Position numbers and translations under genes: made by a program. A stretch of DNA of 8,580 bases. It comes from Myxococcales bacterium (GTDB lineage: Bacteria; Myxococcota; Polyangia; Fen-1088). The notes beneath the pieces were generated by a model. That model was not told the origin of the DNA. It did not search any database and was given only the letters and a program-made list of their open reading frames with translations. The number at the start of each line of letters is the position of its first letter. Position 1 is the stretch's first letter. Shown here in pieces: positions 1 to 8,224 of this stretch. The DNA lies in assembly GCA_003159055.1 (NCBI GenBank), contig PMLH01000509.1, forward strand, positions 1-8,580, written 5' to 3'.

Positions 1-426
1 CTGATCCCCACCGGCGAGCTTCGCCCCGTTGCCGGAACACCGTTCGACTTCCGCAAGCCGACCGCCGTCGGGGCACGCATCGACGCTGACGAGCAGCAGA
101 TTCGCCTGGGTGGTGGCTACGACCACAACTGGGTCATCACCAAACCACCGGGGAACCTGGGCCTGGTCGCGCGCGCCCTCGAGCCAACCTCCGGACGGGC
201 TATGGAAGTCCTGTCCACCCTGCCCGGCACGCAGTTCTACACGGGCAATTTCCTCGACGGAACCATCGTCGGCAAGGGCGGCTGGCGATACCAGAAGCGT
301 TCTGCTTTCTGCATCGAACCCCAGCACTTTCCCGACACGCCAAACCAGCCGAGCTTTCCGAGCGTCGCGCTCGCGCCGGGGCAGACGTACCAGAACACGA
401 TCGTGTATCGCTTCTTCGTCGAATAG
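1..426 (+). CDS. galM: Aldose 1-epimerase (galactose mutarotase), C-terminal part, cut by the window edge
   Basis: The reading frame is open from the first base and gives the last 141 residues of an aldose 1-epimerase, an enzyme that interconverts the alpha and beta anomers of hexoses such as galactose and glucose. Family landmarks, numbered from the window edge, are IPTGEL (2-7), FDFR (16-19), GYDHNWV (39-45, with the sugar-binding Asp at 41), the TLPGTQFYTGNFLDG stretch (73-87), and CIEPQHFPDTPNQPSFP (104-120), whose Glu106 matches the family's catalytic base. The end VYRFFVE is the usual final beta strand. Family members are about 340-380 residues long, so somewhat more than half, including the catalytic His region, lies left of the window. 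The gene is followed at 80 bases by a glycosidase gene on the same strand, so a shared role in sugar use is possible but not shown. The family call is firm; the preferred sugar is unknown. Confidence 0.93.
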   Translation: MIPTGELRPVAGTPFDFRKPTAVGARIDADEQQIRLGGGYDHNWVITKPPGNLGLVARALEPTSGRAMEVLSTLPGTQFYTGNFLDGTIVGKGGWRYQKRSAFCIEPQHFPDTPNQPSFPSVALAPGQTYQNTIVYRFFVE

Positions 427-506
427 CCGCAGAACGCCGGCCGACGTCCGCGTTTCGCGCACACGTCTGCATTCCGCCCAATGTGCGGAACTGCTACCAT
501 GTCGGC

Positions 507-1688
507 ATGATTCACCCGTGCCGGTTCGCTCCCTTCATCCTGTGCCTGCTGCTCGGCGCTTGCGCCTCGGATCCCCCGACGCTCGTGCGCGATTTCAGCG
601 TCAAACCCGGCTACCACGTGGTCGGAAACCAAGTCCTCGACAAGAACGAGCAGCCGCACATCTTCCACGGCGTCGACCGTCCCACGCTGGAGTGGTCGAC
701 CAGCGGCGAAAACCTTTCGAAAGGCGATTTCCAGACCATGGCGGGCTGGAAGGCGAACGTGGTCCGCATTGGGCTCAACCAGGATTTCTGGCTGCGTACC
801 GCGAGTCAAAAAGGCTACCGGCAAACCGTTCTGCAAACCGTGGAATGGGCGAAACAAGCCAACCTCGACGTCATTCTCGATCTGCACTGGTCAGATCGCG
901 GTGATTTGACGATTAAACCCGATCAGCAAGCGATGGCAGATCAGAATTCGCTCACGTTCTGGAAGAGCGTGGCCGAAACTTTCATCGACGACGAACGCGT
1001 GCTGTTCGAGCTTTACAACGAACCGAAGAACATCTCGTGGGATGCGTGGCTTAACGGCGGCGATGTGGTCGACAACTACTACGACAGCTCTACCAAGCAG
1101 GCGCAGACCGTGACCTTCACCGCGGTCGGAATGCAGCAGCTCTACGACACCGTCCGTTCCACGGGTGCCAAGAATATCGTGATCGCCGGCGGGATCGGTT
1201 GGGCCTATGACCTCAGCGGCGTCGATACCCACCGAATCAAGGGAGAAGACATCGTGTACGCCACGCACCCGTACGACTACGGGGACAAGCAGCCGGCCGA
1301 CTGGGATCGCGCGTGGGGCTACCTAACGGAAACCGATCCCGTCATTGTGACGGAATTCGGCTCCACCCAATGCTCCACGGACGATCCGACAACCTACAAC
1401 CAGGCCCTCGTCGATTATGCGGACGCGCACGGTGCTTCTTGGACCGCCTGGGCCTGGTACGTCAACGGTTGCACCTTCCCGTCGCTGATCGTCGACTGGA
1501 CCGGCACGCCCAGCGAGTCGGGCAAAGTGGTGAAGGCCGCCCTGGCCGGGTATGCCGACGGCACGAGGGTCGTCACCACGCCCGTGGGCGGGCCCCGCCC
1601 AGACGCGGGAGGCGCCGACGTTGCTCGCGCTGATAGCCGCACCATCGATACGCAGACCATCGAAGGCCTCGGTGGCAACGACCTATAG
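507..1688 (+). CDS. Glycoside hydrolase family 5 lipoprotein (endoglucanase/mannanase-like)
   Basis: This 393-residue protein is predicted to be an exported, lipid-anchored glycosidase. The N-terminus has a basic residue, a hydrophobic run and a lipobox LGAC, so Cys19 would be the lipidated residue; Ala20 at the next position does not suggest inner-membrane retention. The GH5 (clan GH-A) barrel spans about residues 35-350: VVRIGL (85-90, conserved Arg87), LDLHW (124-128), the acid/base Glu172 in LYNEPKN, HPYDYG (254-259), the nucleophile Glu283 in VTEFGS, and the substrate-stacking WTAWAW segment (312-317). Both catalytic glutamates are present, so it should be active. GH5 enzymes cut beta-1,4-glucan, mannan or related chains with retention; which one cannot be told here. 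Residues about 355-393 form a Gly/Pro/Asp-rich tail with no recognised domain. The ATG at 507 was chosen because it gives a compact signal peptide; an in-frame GTG at 483 is possible. Neither start has a clear Shine-Dalgarno. Confidence 0.88.
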   Translation: MIHPCRFAPFILCLLLGACASDPPTLVRDFSVKPGYHVVGNQVLDKNEQPHIFHGVDRPTLEWSTSGENLSKGDFQTMAGWKANVVRIGLNQDFWLRTASQKGYRQTVLQTVEWAKQANLDVILDLHWSDRGDLTIKPDQQAMADQNSLTFWKSVAETFIDDERVLFELYNEPKNISWDAWLNGGDVVDNYYDSSTKQAQTVTFTAVGMQQLYDTVRSTGAKNIVIAGGIGWAYDLSGVDTHRIKGEDIVYATHPYDYGDKQPADWDRAWGYLTETDPVIVTEFGSTQCSTDDPTTYNQALVDYADAHGASWTAWAWYVNGCTFPSLIVDWTGTPSESGKVVKAALAGYADGTRVVTTPVGGPRPDAGGADVARADSRTIDTQTIEGLGGNDL

Positions 1689-1729
1689 AGCATCGCGAAT
1701 CCAGATGGCAGACTGCGGCTCTAACCAAT

Positions 1730-4147
1730 ATGGGCCATAAGGATCCGGTCTGCGGCATGCTGGTCGATCCCGCTCGCGCCAAGGGACAGCACGAGCACCA
1801 GGGCACGACGTACTACTTCTGCGCGGCTTCGTGCCGTGCGCGCTTCATCGCCGATCCAGCGCGCTATTTGGCGGCTGACCATCGATCGGCCGGCATGGGC
1901 GGTGGCCTGGTTTCTCTGGGCAAGCCGCGCATGATGCGCCCAGCCCCCGCTGCCGCGCCGATGGGAGTTGCGGCTGCGATGCCACCGACGGCGCCCGGGC
2001 CGGTATCGCGTCCGGCGCAGACCTCGTCCGGCCCGCGCTACGTCTGCCCCATGGATCCGGAAGTATCGAGTCCGGTTCCCGCGGCATGCCCGAAGTGCGG
2101 CATGGCGCTTGAACCTGAAACCATCACGCTGGAAGAAGCACCCGATCCCGAGCTGGCCAGCATGACCCGCCGGTTTTGGGTCGCGCTGGTCCTGGCCGCG
2201 CCGCTTCTTGCTTATGGAATGGCGGAAATGGCCATCGGCCATCGCGCCACGCACGTCCTGCCGGACCGCGTGCGCGCCTTCGCAGAACTGTGCCTCGCCA
2301 CGCCAGCGGTCTTCTGGGCCGGCTGGCCGCTGCTGGTCCGCGCTTGGAATTCCGTGCGCAGGCGCAGTCCGAATATGTTCACCCTGATCGGCATGGGCGT
2401 GCTGGCTGCGTTTTCTATCAGCGTCGCCGCCACATTGGCCCCCAACCTACTACCGGCTGCCTTCCGCAAGCCGGACCAGCCGCCTCCGCTTTATTTCGAA
2501 CCGGCTGCTGTCATCACAGCGCTGGTGCTCCTGGGCCAGGTCCTCGAAGGCCGCGCCCGTCGTGCCACCGGCGGTGCTATTCGGGCACTGCTGCGCCTGG
2601 TTCCGAAGAACGCACTTCTCGTGACCAGCGACAATCGCGAAGCCGACCTCGCCGTCGAGTATGTTCGCAAGGGCGACCGCTTACGGGTTCGCCCCGGCGG
2701 GGCGATCCCCGTCGACGGCATGGTGGACAGCGGCGAAAGCACGGTCGACGAATCGGCCCTCACCGGCGAGCCCATGCCGGTCGAGAAGAGCAAAGGCAGC
2801 CGAGTAACCGGCGGCACGATCAATGGCAACGGCAGCTTTGTCATGGTCGCCGACCGCGTGGGTTCGGCGACCATGCTGGCCCAGATCGTCAGCTACGTCG
2901 CGAAGGCCCAGCGCAGCCGCGCGCCCGCGCAACGCCTCGCTGACCGCGTATCGCGCTGGTTCGTTCCGATCGTCGTCGCCATCTCGCTTGCTTCTTTCGC
3001 CGCATGGTCGGCCTTGGGTCCCGAGCCGCGCCTCGCCTACGCGTTGGTTGCCGCAGTCGCGGTGCTAATCATCGCCTGTCCGTGTGCGCTGGGCCTCGCC
3101 ACGCCGATGTCGATCATGGTCGGCGTGGGCCGCGGAGCGGGAGCAGGCGTGCTGGTGAAGAGCGCGGAGGCCATCGAAACCATGGCCCACGTCGACACCT
3201 TGGTGCTGGACAAGACCGGGACACTGACGACTGGTAGGCCAAGCCTGGCCAGGGTCTTGCCGACCGGAGACATGCCCGCCGACGATGTGCTTCGCTTGAC
3301 GGCGAGCCTGGAACGCAACAGCGAGCATCCGCTTGCAACGGCAGTGACAGCGGAAGCACGCAAGCGGGGCATCGCGATGGCCGAGGTTCATGGGTTTGGA
3401 AACCAGGCAGGCCGAGGCGTCTTTGGCGTGGTCGAAGGTCGCAAGGTTCTGGCCGGCAACGCCAAGCTCCTGGGTGAATCCGGTGTGGATTGCAGCCACC
3501 TTGCAACTGAGATCGAACAGATCGGCCGCTTGGGTCACGCGCACATTTTGGTTGCCGTCGACGGCAAGCTGGCGGGACTTCTCGAATTGGCCGACTCGGT
3601 CAAAGCCGATGCGCACGCAGCCATCGCCAACCTGCGCAAGGAGGGACTTCGCATCGTGATGCTGACCGGCGACAGCCAATCAGCGGCAGAAGCTATCGCG
3701 AAACAGGTCGGGATCGACGAAGTGATCGCGCAAGTCTCGCCCCAAGAAAAAGGGGAGGCCATCAAACGCCTGCGTAGTCAGGGTCGCGTGGTCGCAATGG
3801 CCGGCGACGGCATCAACGACGCCGCGGCTCTTGCCGAGGCGAACGTCGGCCTAGCCATGGGCGATGGGACCGACGTGGCCATCGAAAGTGCGGGCATCAC
3901 CCTGGTCAAGGGTGACCTACGCGCGATCTCCCGGGCGCGCCGCCTGGGCCGCGCCATCGACCGCAACATTCGCCAGAACCTGCTTTTCGCCTTCCTCTAC
4001 AACGCTTTCACGATTCCGATCGCGGCGGGCGCTTTGTACCCGGTGTTCGGGCTCGTACTTTCCCCCATGATCGCCAGCGCAGCCATGAGCCTGTCCTCCG
4101 TCTCCGTCATCGCAAACGCCCTGCGCCTGCGCAAGCTAGCCCTGTAG
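1730..4147 (+). CDS. copA: Copper-exporting P1B-type ATPase with N-terminal YHS and heavy-metal-binding domains
   Basis: This complete 805-residue inner-membrane pump uses ATP to move Cu(I), or possibly Ag(I), out of the cytoplasm. Order of parts: a YHS metal-binding domain (about 1-48; DPVCGM with Cys8, then Cys31 and Cys35), a Met/Ala/Pro-rich linker (50-103), and an HMBD-type motif (104-130; YVCPMDP with Cys106, and CPKCGM with Cys120 and Cys123). Four membrane helices follow (about 148-272), then the actuator domain with TGEP (345-348), two helices with the transport motif CPC (450-452), the phosphorylated Asp494 in DKTGTLT, the SEHPLA motif (His533), TGDS (646-649), GDGINDA (692-698) and two final helices. 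Tyr757-Asn758 and MSLSS (786-790) are the P1B-1 marks for monovalent copper. No classical HMA domain (GMTCxxC) is present. The start at 1730 keeps the YHS domain whole; no good Shine-Dalgarno is visible. It begins 41 bases after the GH5 gene. No copper regulator or chaperone gene is in the window. Confidence 0.95.
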   Translation: MGHKDPVCGMLVDPARAKGQHEHQGTTYYFCAASCRARFIADPARYLAADHRSAGMGGGLVSLGKPRMMRPAPAAAPMGVAAAMPPTAPGPVSRPAQTSSGPRYVCPMDPEVSSPVPAACPKCGMALEPETITLEEAPDPELASMTRRFWVALVLAAPLLAYGMAEMAIGHRATHVLPDRVRAFAELCLATPAVFWAGWPLLVRAWNSVRRRSPNMFTLIGMGVLAAFSISVAATLAPNLLPAAFRKPDQPPPLYFEPAAVITALVLLGQVLEGRARRATGGAIRALLRLVPKNALLVTSDNREADLAVEYVRKGDRLRVRPGGAIPVDGMVDSGESTVDESALTGEPMPVEKSKGSRVTGGTINGNGSFVMVADRVGSATMLAQIVSYVAKAQRSRAPAQRLADRVSRWFVPIVVAISLASFAAWSALGPEPRLAYALVAAVAVLIIACPCALGLATPMSIMVGVGRGAGAGVLVKSAEAIETMAHVDTLVLDKTGTLTTGRPSLARVLPTGDMPADDVLRLTASLERNSEHPLATAVTAEARKRGIAMAEVHGFGNQAGRGVFGVVEGRKVLAGNAKLLGESGVDCSHLATEIEQIGRLGHAHILVAVDGKLAGLLELADSVKADAHAAIANLRKEGLRIVMLTGDSQSAAEAIAKQVGIDEVIAQVSPQEKGEAIKRLRSQGRVVAMAGDGINDAAALAEANVGLAMGDGTDVAIESAGITLVKGDLRAISRARRLGRAIDRNIRQNLLFAFLYNAFTIPIAAGALYPVFGLVLSPMIASAAMSLSSVSVIANALRLRKLAL

Positions 4148-4171
4148 CCCCTCCGGGTCGCTACCCTTTTT
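4144..4171 (+). terminator. Candidate rho-independent terminator after the copper ATPase gene
   Basis: GTAGC (4144-4148) pairs with GCTAC (4160-4164). Inside it CCC (4149-4151) pairs with GGG (4155-4157) around a TCC loop, leaving a two-base bulge at 4158-4159. Two C residues and a run of five T (4167-4171) follow. This fits an intrinsic terminator for rightward transcription; there is no matching A run on the left side, so it should not act on the opposing transcript. The stem covers the copA stop codon and the stop codon of the convergent sulfotransferase gene. The bulge and short T run keep the confidence moderate. Confidence 0.5.
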
Positions 4172-5288
4172 GCGCGGAGCGGGCTGAAAATTCCATCGGC
4201 GGCAGGAACGTGTCGTAGAAGAACGCGCAGTCGCGGCGGATCTGCTCTTCGGTGAGGCCGTATTTCTCCAGGTTGTACTTGTGCTCGGACTCGTACTTGC
4301 GCTGCTTTTCGCCGAGCTTGGCCACGGTCTCGCGCAGCTTGGGCGTCATTTCGTGCCCGAGGAACTTGCACATCTCGTCCATCAGGCCCTCGAAGTCCGC
4401 CATCATCCGGTCGTAGCGAACCACGAAGACGCGCTTCTGATCGATCTTGCCGCTGGTCCAATCGTCGTGAAACCGGCGCAAGAGCGTGATCCACGCCTGG
4501 TACATGCGATCGAGCCAGCGCTTGCGCACAGGCTCGGGCAGGGACCAAAAACCGAAGGCCTTGTCGAGCACGCCCAGCATCAGGCTGTTGGCGCTGGGGA
4601 TGATAGACAGCGGATCGCGCGCCATGTACAGGATCTGCGCCTCGGGGAAGCGCTCAAGGAATTGCGGCAACCGGACCGCCAGCGAAAACAACTTGGCAAT
4701 GTTGCGATCCGCTTTGTGCACCACCAGGCTGCGGCGCCAGAGCGTTTCAAGCCATGCCAGATCACGCTTCAAGGTGTCGCGCACCTGCGGATCGACCAGC
4801 GGCAGGCGATCTTCCTCGTCGAACGACAGGAAGAAGCCATAGAGGAACAATCCGTCGAGGTAGCGGAAGAGCACAGCGACGTCGTCGGTTTCTACCGAGG
4901 TGAGGCTGGTGTCGTGCGCCTTGGTGGCGTGGAACTTCGCGGGGCTGATCTTTTCGAGCAGCGGCAAGAACGGCTTGAACAGCTTCTGGATGATGAGTGA
5001 CGGATAGAGCATCAGGAACAGCTCCATGCCTGATCCGAAACCTTCGTCGGCTAGGAACCGCTGCAGGAACGTGGTGCCAGTGCGTGGGTTGCCGACCAGC
5101 ACGATGGGACGGTTCGCGCGGACCTTGCGCAGCTGCGGGAAGAACAGGTGATCGAGCACCATTCCAATTCCGACCACGATGCGAATCCCGCAAAAGACTA
5201 TTGCGATGAAAATCGGCGCGACCCTGATGCCGAAAGTGCGGCGCAACACGCGGTAGACGTGGCCCATCCTCGAAAGCATGCTGTCCAT
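4161..5288 (-). CDS. PAPS-dependent sulfotransferase family protein, N-terminal membrane segment
   Basis: This 375-residue protein is expected to transfer the sulfuryl group from PAPS to an unknown hydroxyl or amino acceptor. The 5'-phosphosulfate loop is VGNPRTGTTF (65-74). The 3'-phosphate site is ARDPLSIIPSANS (223-235), with Arg224 and Ser232 at the expected positions. A VRYDRMMADFEGLMDEMCKFLG stretch from 290 is the usual C-terminal helix region of Sulfotransfer_3-type enzymes, and a His/Asp/Glu-rich segment (125-136) lies where the catalytic and acceptor side sits in that group. Residues about 22-50 are strongly hydrophobic, suggesting a membrane anchor or close membrane contact; a lipid or membrane-bound acceptor would fit but is inference. 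The start at 5288 has a good AGGAG six bases upstream. It is the last gene of the cysD-cysNC-DHH row, 27 bases after the DHH gene, which places the enzyme beside its donor supply. It converges on copA with 13 bases between stops. Confidence 0.85.
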   Translation of the reverse strand: MDSMLSRMGHVYRVLRRTFGIRVAPIFIAIVFCGIRIVVGIGMVLDHLFFPQLRKVRANRPIVLVGNPRTGTTFLQRFLADEGFGSGMELFLMLYPSLIIQKLFKPFLPLLEKISPAKFHATKAHDTSLTSVETDDVAVLFRYLDGLFLYGFFLSFDEEDRLPLVDPQVRDTLKRDLAWLETLWRRSLVVHKADRNIAKLFSLAVRLPQFLERFPEAQILYMARDPLSIIPSANSLMLGVLDKAFGFWSLPEPVRKRWLDRMYQAWITLLRRFHDDWTSGKIDQKRVFVVRYDRMMADFEGLMDEMCKFLGHEMTPKLRETVAKLGEKQRKYESEHKYNLEKYGLTEEQIRRDCAFFYDTFLPPMEFSARSAQKG

Positions 5289-5294
5289 GGCGAG

Positions 5295-5299
5295 CTCCT
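5295..5299 (-). promoter_or_regulatory. Ribosome binding site of the sulfotransferase gene
   Basis: On the minus strand AGGAG stands six bases before the ATG at 5288. It is the clearest free-standing Shine-Dalgarno in the window and supports this start over the internal Met codons a few residues later. It lies in the 27-base gap after the DHH gene, which has no room for an obvious separate promoter. Confidence 0.75.
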
Positions 5300-5315
5300 G
5301 GCTGATGGATGCGCC

Positions 5316-6287
5316 CTAGCCGGCGCGAAACTGGTTCTCGAACGAAAGCGCAAAACCGTCAAGCTCCGCGCTGGGAAGATGGTTGATGCCTGCGGCCGTC
5401 CGCCGTCCGCCCCCGGTCGGAAAACGCCGGCAAAACTCCTCGGCCGAAACCTTCGATTCGCTCGGCACTCGAATGGAAACCAAATAGCCGCCCTCTTTCT
5501 TCGGCGACACGATGGCGACCCCGCTGCCCCGGTGGGCTTTGGCCAAATCGTTGGCGAGCGTTCCACTCGCCCGGCGCGCCCAGGCGGCGTCGGGCAGCAC
5601 GAAGAGAATCGCGCCTGGCACTTTGCGAAGCGGCTCCAGTCGCCGGGCCAGCTCCATGTCCTGGTGGAATCCGTCGGCGAGGCGGCGGAAGGTGGGCGAG
5701 GCTTTCACGAAGTCGAGCGGGTCCACGTAGGGCAACATCTCGTGCGCAAGGTCGACCGGCGGCACGTGGAGATCCGCGATGGTTTCGCCATAGGCGTTGT
5801 AGTTGATGGCGAGCCCAAGCTCGCGCAGCTGCAGGGTGGCCGCCTCGCCAACGCCGGCAGCCTTGGCCGCAGCCTGGCCCTCCTCGACCAAGCTGTCCCC
5901 GAACGCGCCGACGGCCGCCCAGGGCCGAAAACGCCCACCCAAGTGTTGATCCACGATGATGCTCGTGCACACCTTCGGACTTGGGTCGATGTGGACTTCC
6001 AGCTTGTCACTCTGGGGGATTTCGCCCGCGAAGTGATGGTCGAAGTACTGCACGGAGGCGCCAGCCGCAAGCACGGCGACAAGCCCCTTGCGATTCACGT
6101 CGAGCGAGACATCGAGAGCGGTGCAGAGGTCGCCCGACGCCACCAGGGCCCGCTCCAGCAAGGCTATGTCGCGTTTGACCCCGGTGACCAGCACATCCTG
6201 CTCGGCACCCTGCCCTGCCGCGAGCCGAAGCTGCTGCAAAGCGCACAGGCCGTCTGCATCGCCATTGAAGGCGTAGATCCGTCTCAT
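5316..6287 (-). CDS. DHH/DHHA1 family phosphoesterase (candidate PAP phosphatase)
   Basis: This 323-residue cytoplasmic protein belongs to the DHH phosphoesterase superfamily (RecJ, NrnA and related enzymes), which uses two metal ions, often Mn(II), to cleave phosphoesters. Visible motifs are NGDADG (8-13; metal ligands Asp10 and Asp12), Asp59 in ALDVSLD, the name-giving DHH triad (83-85), Asp130 in AFGD, and the C-terminal DHHA1 substrate motif [13 protein letters not shown] (291-303). In motif I an Asn (residue 8) takes the place of the His or Asp usual in NrnA or RecJ. The length fits the single-subunit NrnA size class and is far shorter than RecJ. The ATG overlaps the cysNC stop codon (ATGA), so translation is probably coupled. 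Some family members (NrnA) hydrolyse PAP, the by-product of PAPS-using reactions; the position between cysNC and a sulfotransferase makes PAP a reasonable substrate guess. A nanoRNase or other nucleotide hydrolase role is equally open from sequence alone. Confidence 0.85.
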   Translation of the reverse strand: MRRIYAFNGDADGLCALQQLRLAAGQGAEQDVLVTGVKRDIALLERALVASGDLCTALDVSLDVNRKGLVAVLAAGASVQYFDHHFAGEIPQSDKLEVHIDPSPKVCTSIIVDQHLGGRFRPWAAVGAFGDSLVEEGQAAAKAAGVGEAATLQLRELGLAINYNAYGETIADLHVPPVDLAHEMLPYVDPLDFVKASPTFRRLADGFHQDMELARRLEPLRKVPGAILFVLPDAAWARRASGTLANDLAKAHRGSGVAIVSPKKEGGYLVSIRVPSESKVSAEEFCRRFPTGGGRRTAAGINHLPSAELDGFALSFENQFRAG

Positions 6288-8224
6288 GGTTCGAGCAGTC
6301 CCCGGTCTTGCAGGTAGGCCACGATGGTGTCCGCTGCGGCCTCGGGCGAGGTGGTCGTGGTGTCGATCCAGATCTCCGGATTCTCGGGAAATTCGTAGGG
6401 CGAATCGATACCGGTGAAATTCTTCAGCTCACCGCGACGGGCCTTCTTGTAGAGCCCCTTCGGATCACGCTCCTCCGCCACGCCGATCGGCGTGTCGACG
6501 AAGATCTCGATGAACTCGCCCTCGGCCAGCAGGCCGCGTGCCATCTGCCGCTCGGCGCGGAACGGCGAGATGAACGCGGTGCTGACGATCAGCCCTGCGT
6601 CGACCATCAGCTTGGCCACCTCGGCGATGCGGCGGATGTTCTCCACGCGGTCGGCGTCGGTGAAGCCCAGGTTCTTGTTGAGCCCATGGCGGACATTGTC
6701 GCCGTCGAGCAGGTAGGTGTGTCGCTTCAGGCTGTGCAGCTTCTTGTCGACCAGGTTCGCAATCGTCGACTTGCCGGAGCCGGAAAGGCCGGTGAACCAC
6801 AACGCGCAAGGCTTCTGGCCTTTCAGACCGGAGCGCGCTGCCTTGTTCACGTCAATCGCCTGCCACTGGACGTTGCTGGCGCGGCGGAGCGCGAAGTGCA
6901 GCATGCCCGCGCCGACGGTGTCGTTGGTGATGCGATCGATCAGGATGAAGCCGCCGGTGTCACGGTTGACCTGATAGGGATCGAACGCAATGGGCCGGTC
7001 GAGCTCGATGTTGCACACCCCAATCTCGTTGAGCTCGAGCTTGGAGGCCGCCATCTTCTGCAAGGTGTTTACGTTGATGCGGCACTTGAGCGGCGCCACT
7101 GTCCCGGTGACGGTCTTGGTGCCAATCTTGAGGAAATAGCTCCGCCCGGGCAGGAGCGGGCTTTCGTTCATCCACACCACGGTCGCCTCGAACTGGTCGG
7201 AGATTTCCGCCGGTTCGTTGGCCAGCACAATCAGGTCGCCGCGCGAGATGTCGATCTCGTCGGCAATGGTGATGGTGACGGACTGGCCGGCCACCGCCTC
7301 TTCCAGATCTCCATCGAAGGTCACGATGCGGGTGACCTTGCTGGTTCGCCCGGAGGGCTGCACGCGAATCATGTCGCCCTTGCGCAAACGGCCGGCCACC
7401 AAGGTGCCGGCAAAACCGCGGAAATCCAAATGGGGACGATTGACCCACTGGACTGGGAAGCGCAGCGGCTGCTCCCGCACGCGGGTCTCGTCGATCTCCA
7501 CGCTGCTCAGCAACGCCATCAGGGTCGGGCCCTGGTACCAGGTCATGATGCTCGAAGGGTCGAGAACGTTGTCGCCCTTCACCGCCGAGATCGGAATGCA
7601 GGTGACGTCCGCCAGGCCCAGTTCTTTGGCGAAAGCCCGGTAGTCCGCCTCGATCTTGGTGAACACGCTCTGCGAGTAGTCCACGAGATCCATCTTGTTG
7701 ACCACCAGCACCACATGGCGAATGCCGAGCAGCCAGACCAGAAAGCTGTGGCGTTTGGTCTGGGTCAGCACGCCCTTGCGTGCATCAATGAGGATCACGC
7801 TCAGATCCGCGGTCGACGCGCCGGTGACCATGTTGCGGGTGTACTGCTCGTGGCCAGGCGTGTCCGCGACGATGAAGTTGCGCGTCTCGGTTGAGAAGAA
7901 CCGGTACGCGACGTCGATGGTAATCCCTTGTTCCCGTTCCGCGGACAGGCCGTCGAGGAGCAAAGCGTAGTCGATTTCCCCCGGGCGGGTGCCGACCTTC
8001 TTCGAATCCGCTTCCAACGCCACGAGCTGGTCGTCGAAGAGCGCCTTGGAATCCCAGAGCAGGCGCCCGATAAGGGTGCTCTTGCCGTCGTCGACGCTGC
8101 CGCAGGTGTTGAAACGCAGCAGGCTCTTGGCAATGCGCAGGCGGATCCCGGCATCGGCCGCAGCCACACCCACGGTGGCCTGGGGCCCGCTGGTCGCACC
8201 GCTCGCTTTGTCTTCCAGGCTCAT
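6284..8224 (-). CDS. cysNC: CysNC: ATP sulfurylase GTPase subunit fused to APS kinase
   Basis: This 646-residue bifunctional protein works in sulfate activation. The N-terminal half is the CysN GTPase that drives ATP sulfurylase together with CysD: P-loop GSVDDGKST (42-50), [11 protein letters not shown] (97-107), DTPGH (121-125), NKMD (176-179) and SAVKGD (213-218), then EF-Tu-like beta-barrel domains to about 450. The C-terminal part, from about 455, is APS kinase, which phosphorylates APS to PAPS: P-loop GLSGSGKST (479-487), [10 protein letters not shown] (507-516), ISPFRAERQ (552-560), and the [10 protein letters not shown] and [10 protein letters not shown] segments (587-611). All nucleotide-binding motifs look intact, so both activities are expected. 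The length matches known CysNC/NodQ fusions. The first 35 residues are an Ala/Gly-rich lead-in. The ATG shares one base with the cysD stop codon (TGATG), and the gene overlaps the next ATG by four bases. The same fusion type serves cysteine synthesis in some bacteria and sulfation of surface or signal molecules in others (NodPQ, RaxPQ). Confidence 0.97.
   Translation of the reverse strand: MSLEDKASGATSGPQATVGVAAADAGIRLRIAKSLLRFNTCGSVDDGKSTLIGRLLWDSKALFDDQLVALEADSKKVGTRPGEIDYALLLDGLSAEREQGITIDVAYRFFSTETRNFIVADTPGHEQYTRNMVTGASTADLSVILIDARKGVLTQTKRHSFLVWLLGIRHVVLVVNKMDLVDYSQSVFTKIEADYRAFAKELGLADVTCIPISAVKGDNVLDPSSIMTWYQGPTLMALLSSVEIDETRVREQPLRFPVQWVNRPHLDFRGFAGTLVAGRLRKGDMIRVQPSGRTSKVTRIVTFDGDLEEAVAGQSVTITIADEIDISRGDLIVLANEPAEISDQFEATVVWMNESPLLPGRSYFLKIGTKTVTGTVAPLKCRINVNTLQKMAASKLELNEIGVCNIELDRPIAFDPYQVNRDTGGFILIDRITNDTVGAGMLHFALRRASNVQWQAIDVNKAARSGLKGQKPCALWFTGLSGSGKSTIANLVDKKLHSLKRHTYLLDGDNVRHGLNKNLGFTDADRVENIRRIAEVAKLMVDAGLIVSTAFISPFRAERQMARGLLAEGEFIEIFVDTPIGVAEERDPKGLYKKARRGELKNFTGIDSPYEFPENPEIWIDTTTTSPEAAADTIVAYLQDRGLLEP

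Noticed and set aside
458..487. Inverted repeat CGCACA/TGTGCG between galM and the GH5 gene as a terminator
   Set aside because: The stem is six bases with an 18-base loop and no T run follows, so it is not a convincing terminator; no operator family was recognised either.
483..506. GTG at 483 as the start of the GH5 gene
   Set aside because: It would add eight residues before a signal peptide that is already complete from the ATG at 507, and no Shine-Dalgarno precedes it. It cannot be fully excluded.
29..904. A 291-codon frame across galM and the GH5 gene
   Set aside because: It overlaps two clearly recognised genes in another frame and translates to an Arg/Ser/Pro-rich product without motifs.
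1684..1689. TATAGA at the end of the GH5 gene as a -10 box for copA
   Set aside because: No acceptable -35 hexamer lies 16-19 bases upstream and no CueR-like dyad is present, so it is likely chance.
5148..6317. A 389-codon open frame on the + strand opposite the DHH and sulfotransferase genes
   Set aside because: It crosses the junction of two well-supported minus-strand genes and shows no family motif, so it is an antisense shadow.
6308..7894. A 528-codon open frame on the + strand opposite cysNC
   Set aside because: The minus strand encodes an intact CysNC with all motifs. The + strand product is rich in His, Arg, Gly and Val with no recognisable domain, typical of an antisense frame in high-GC coding DNA.
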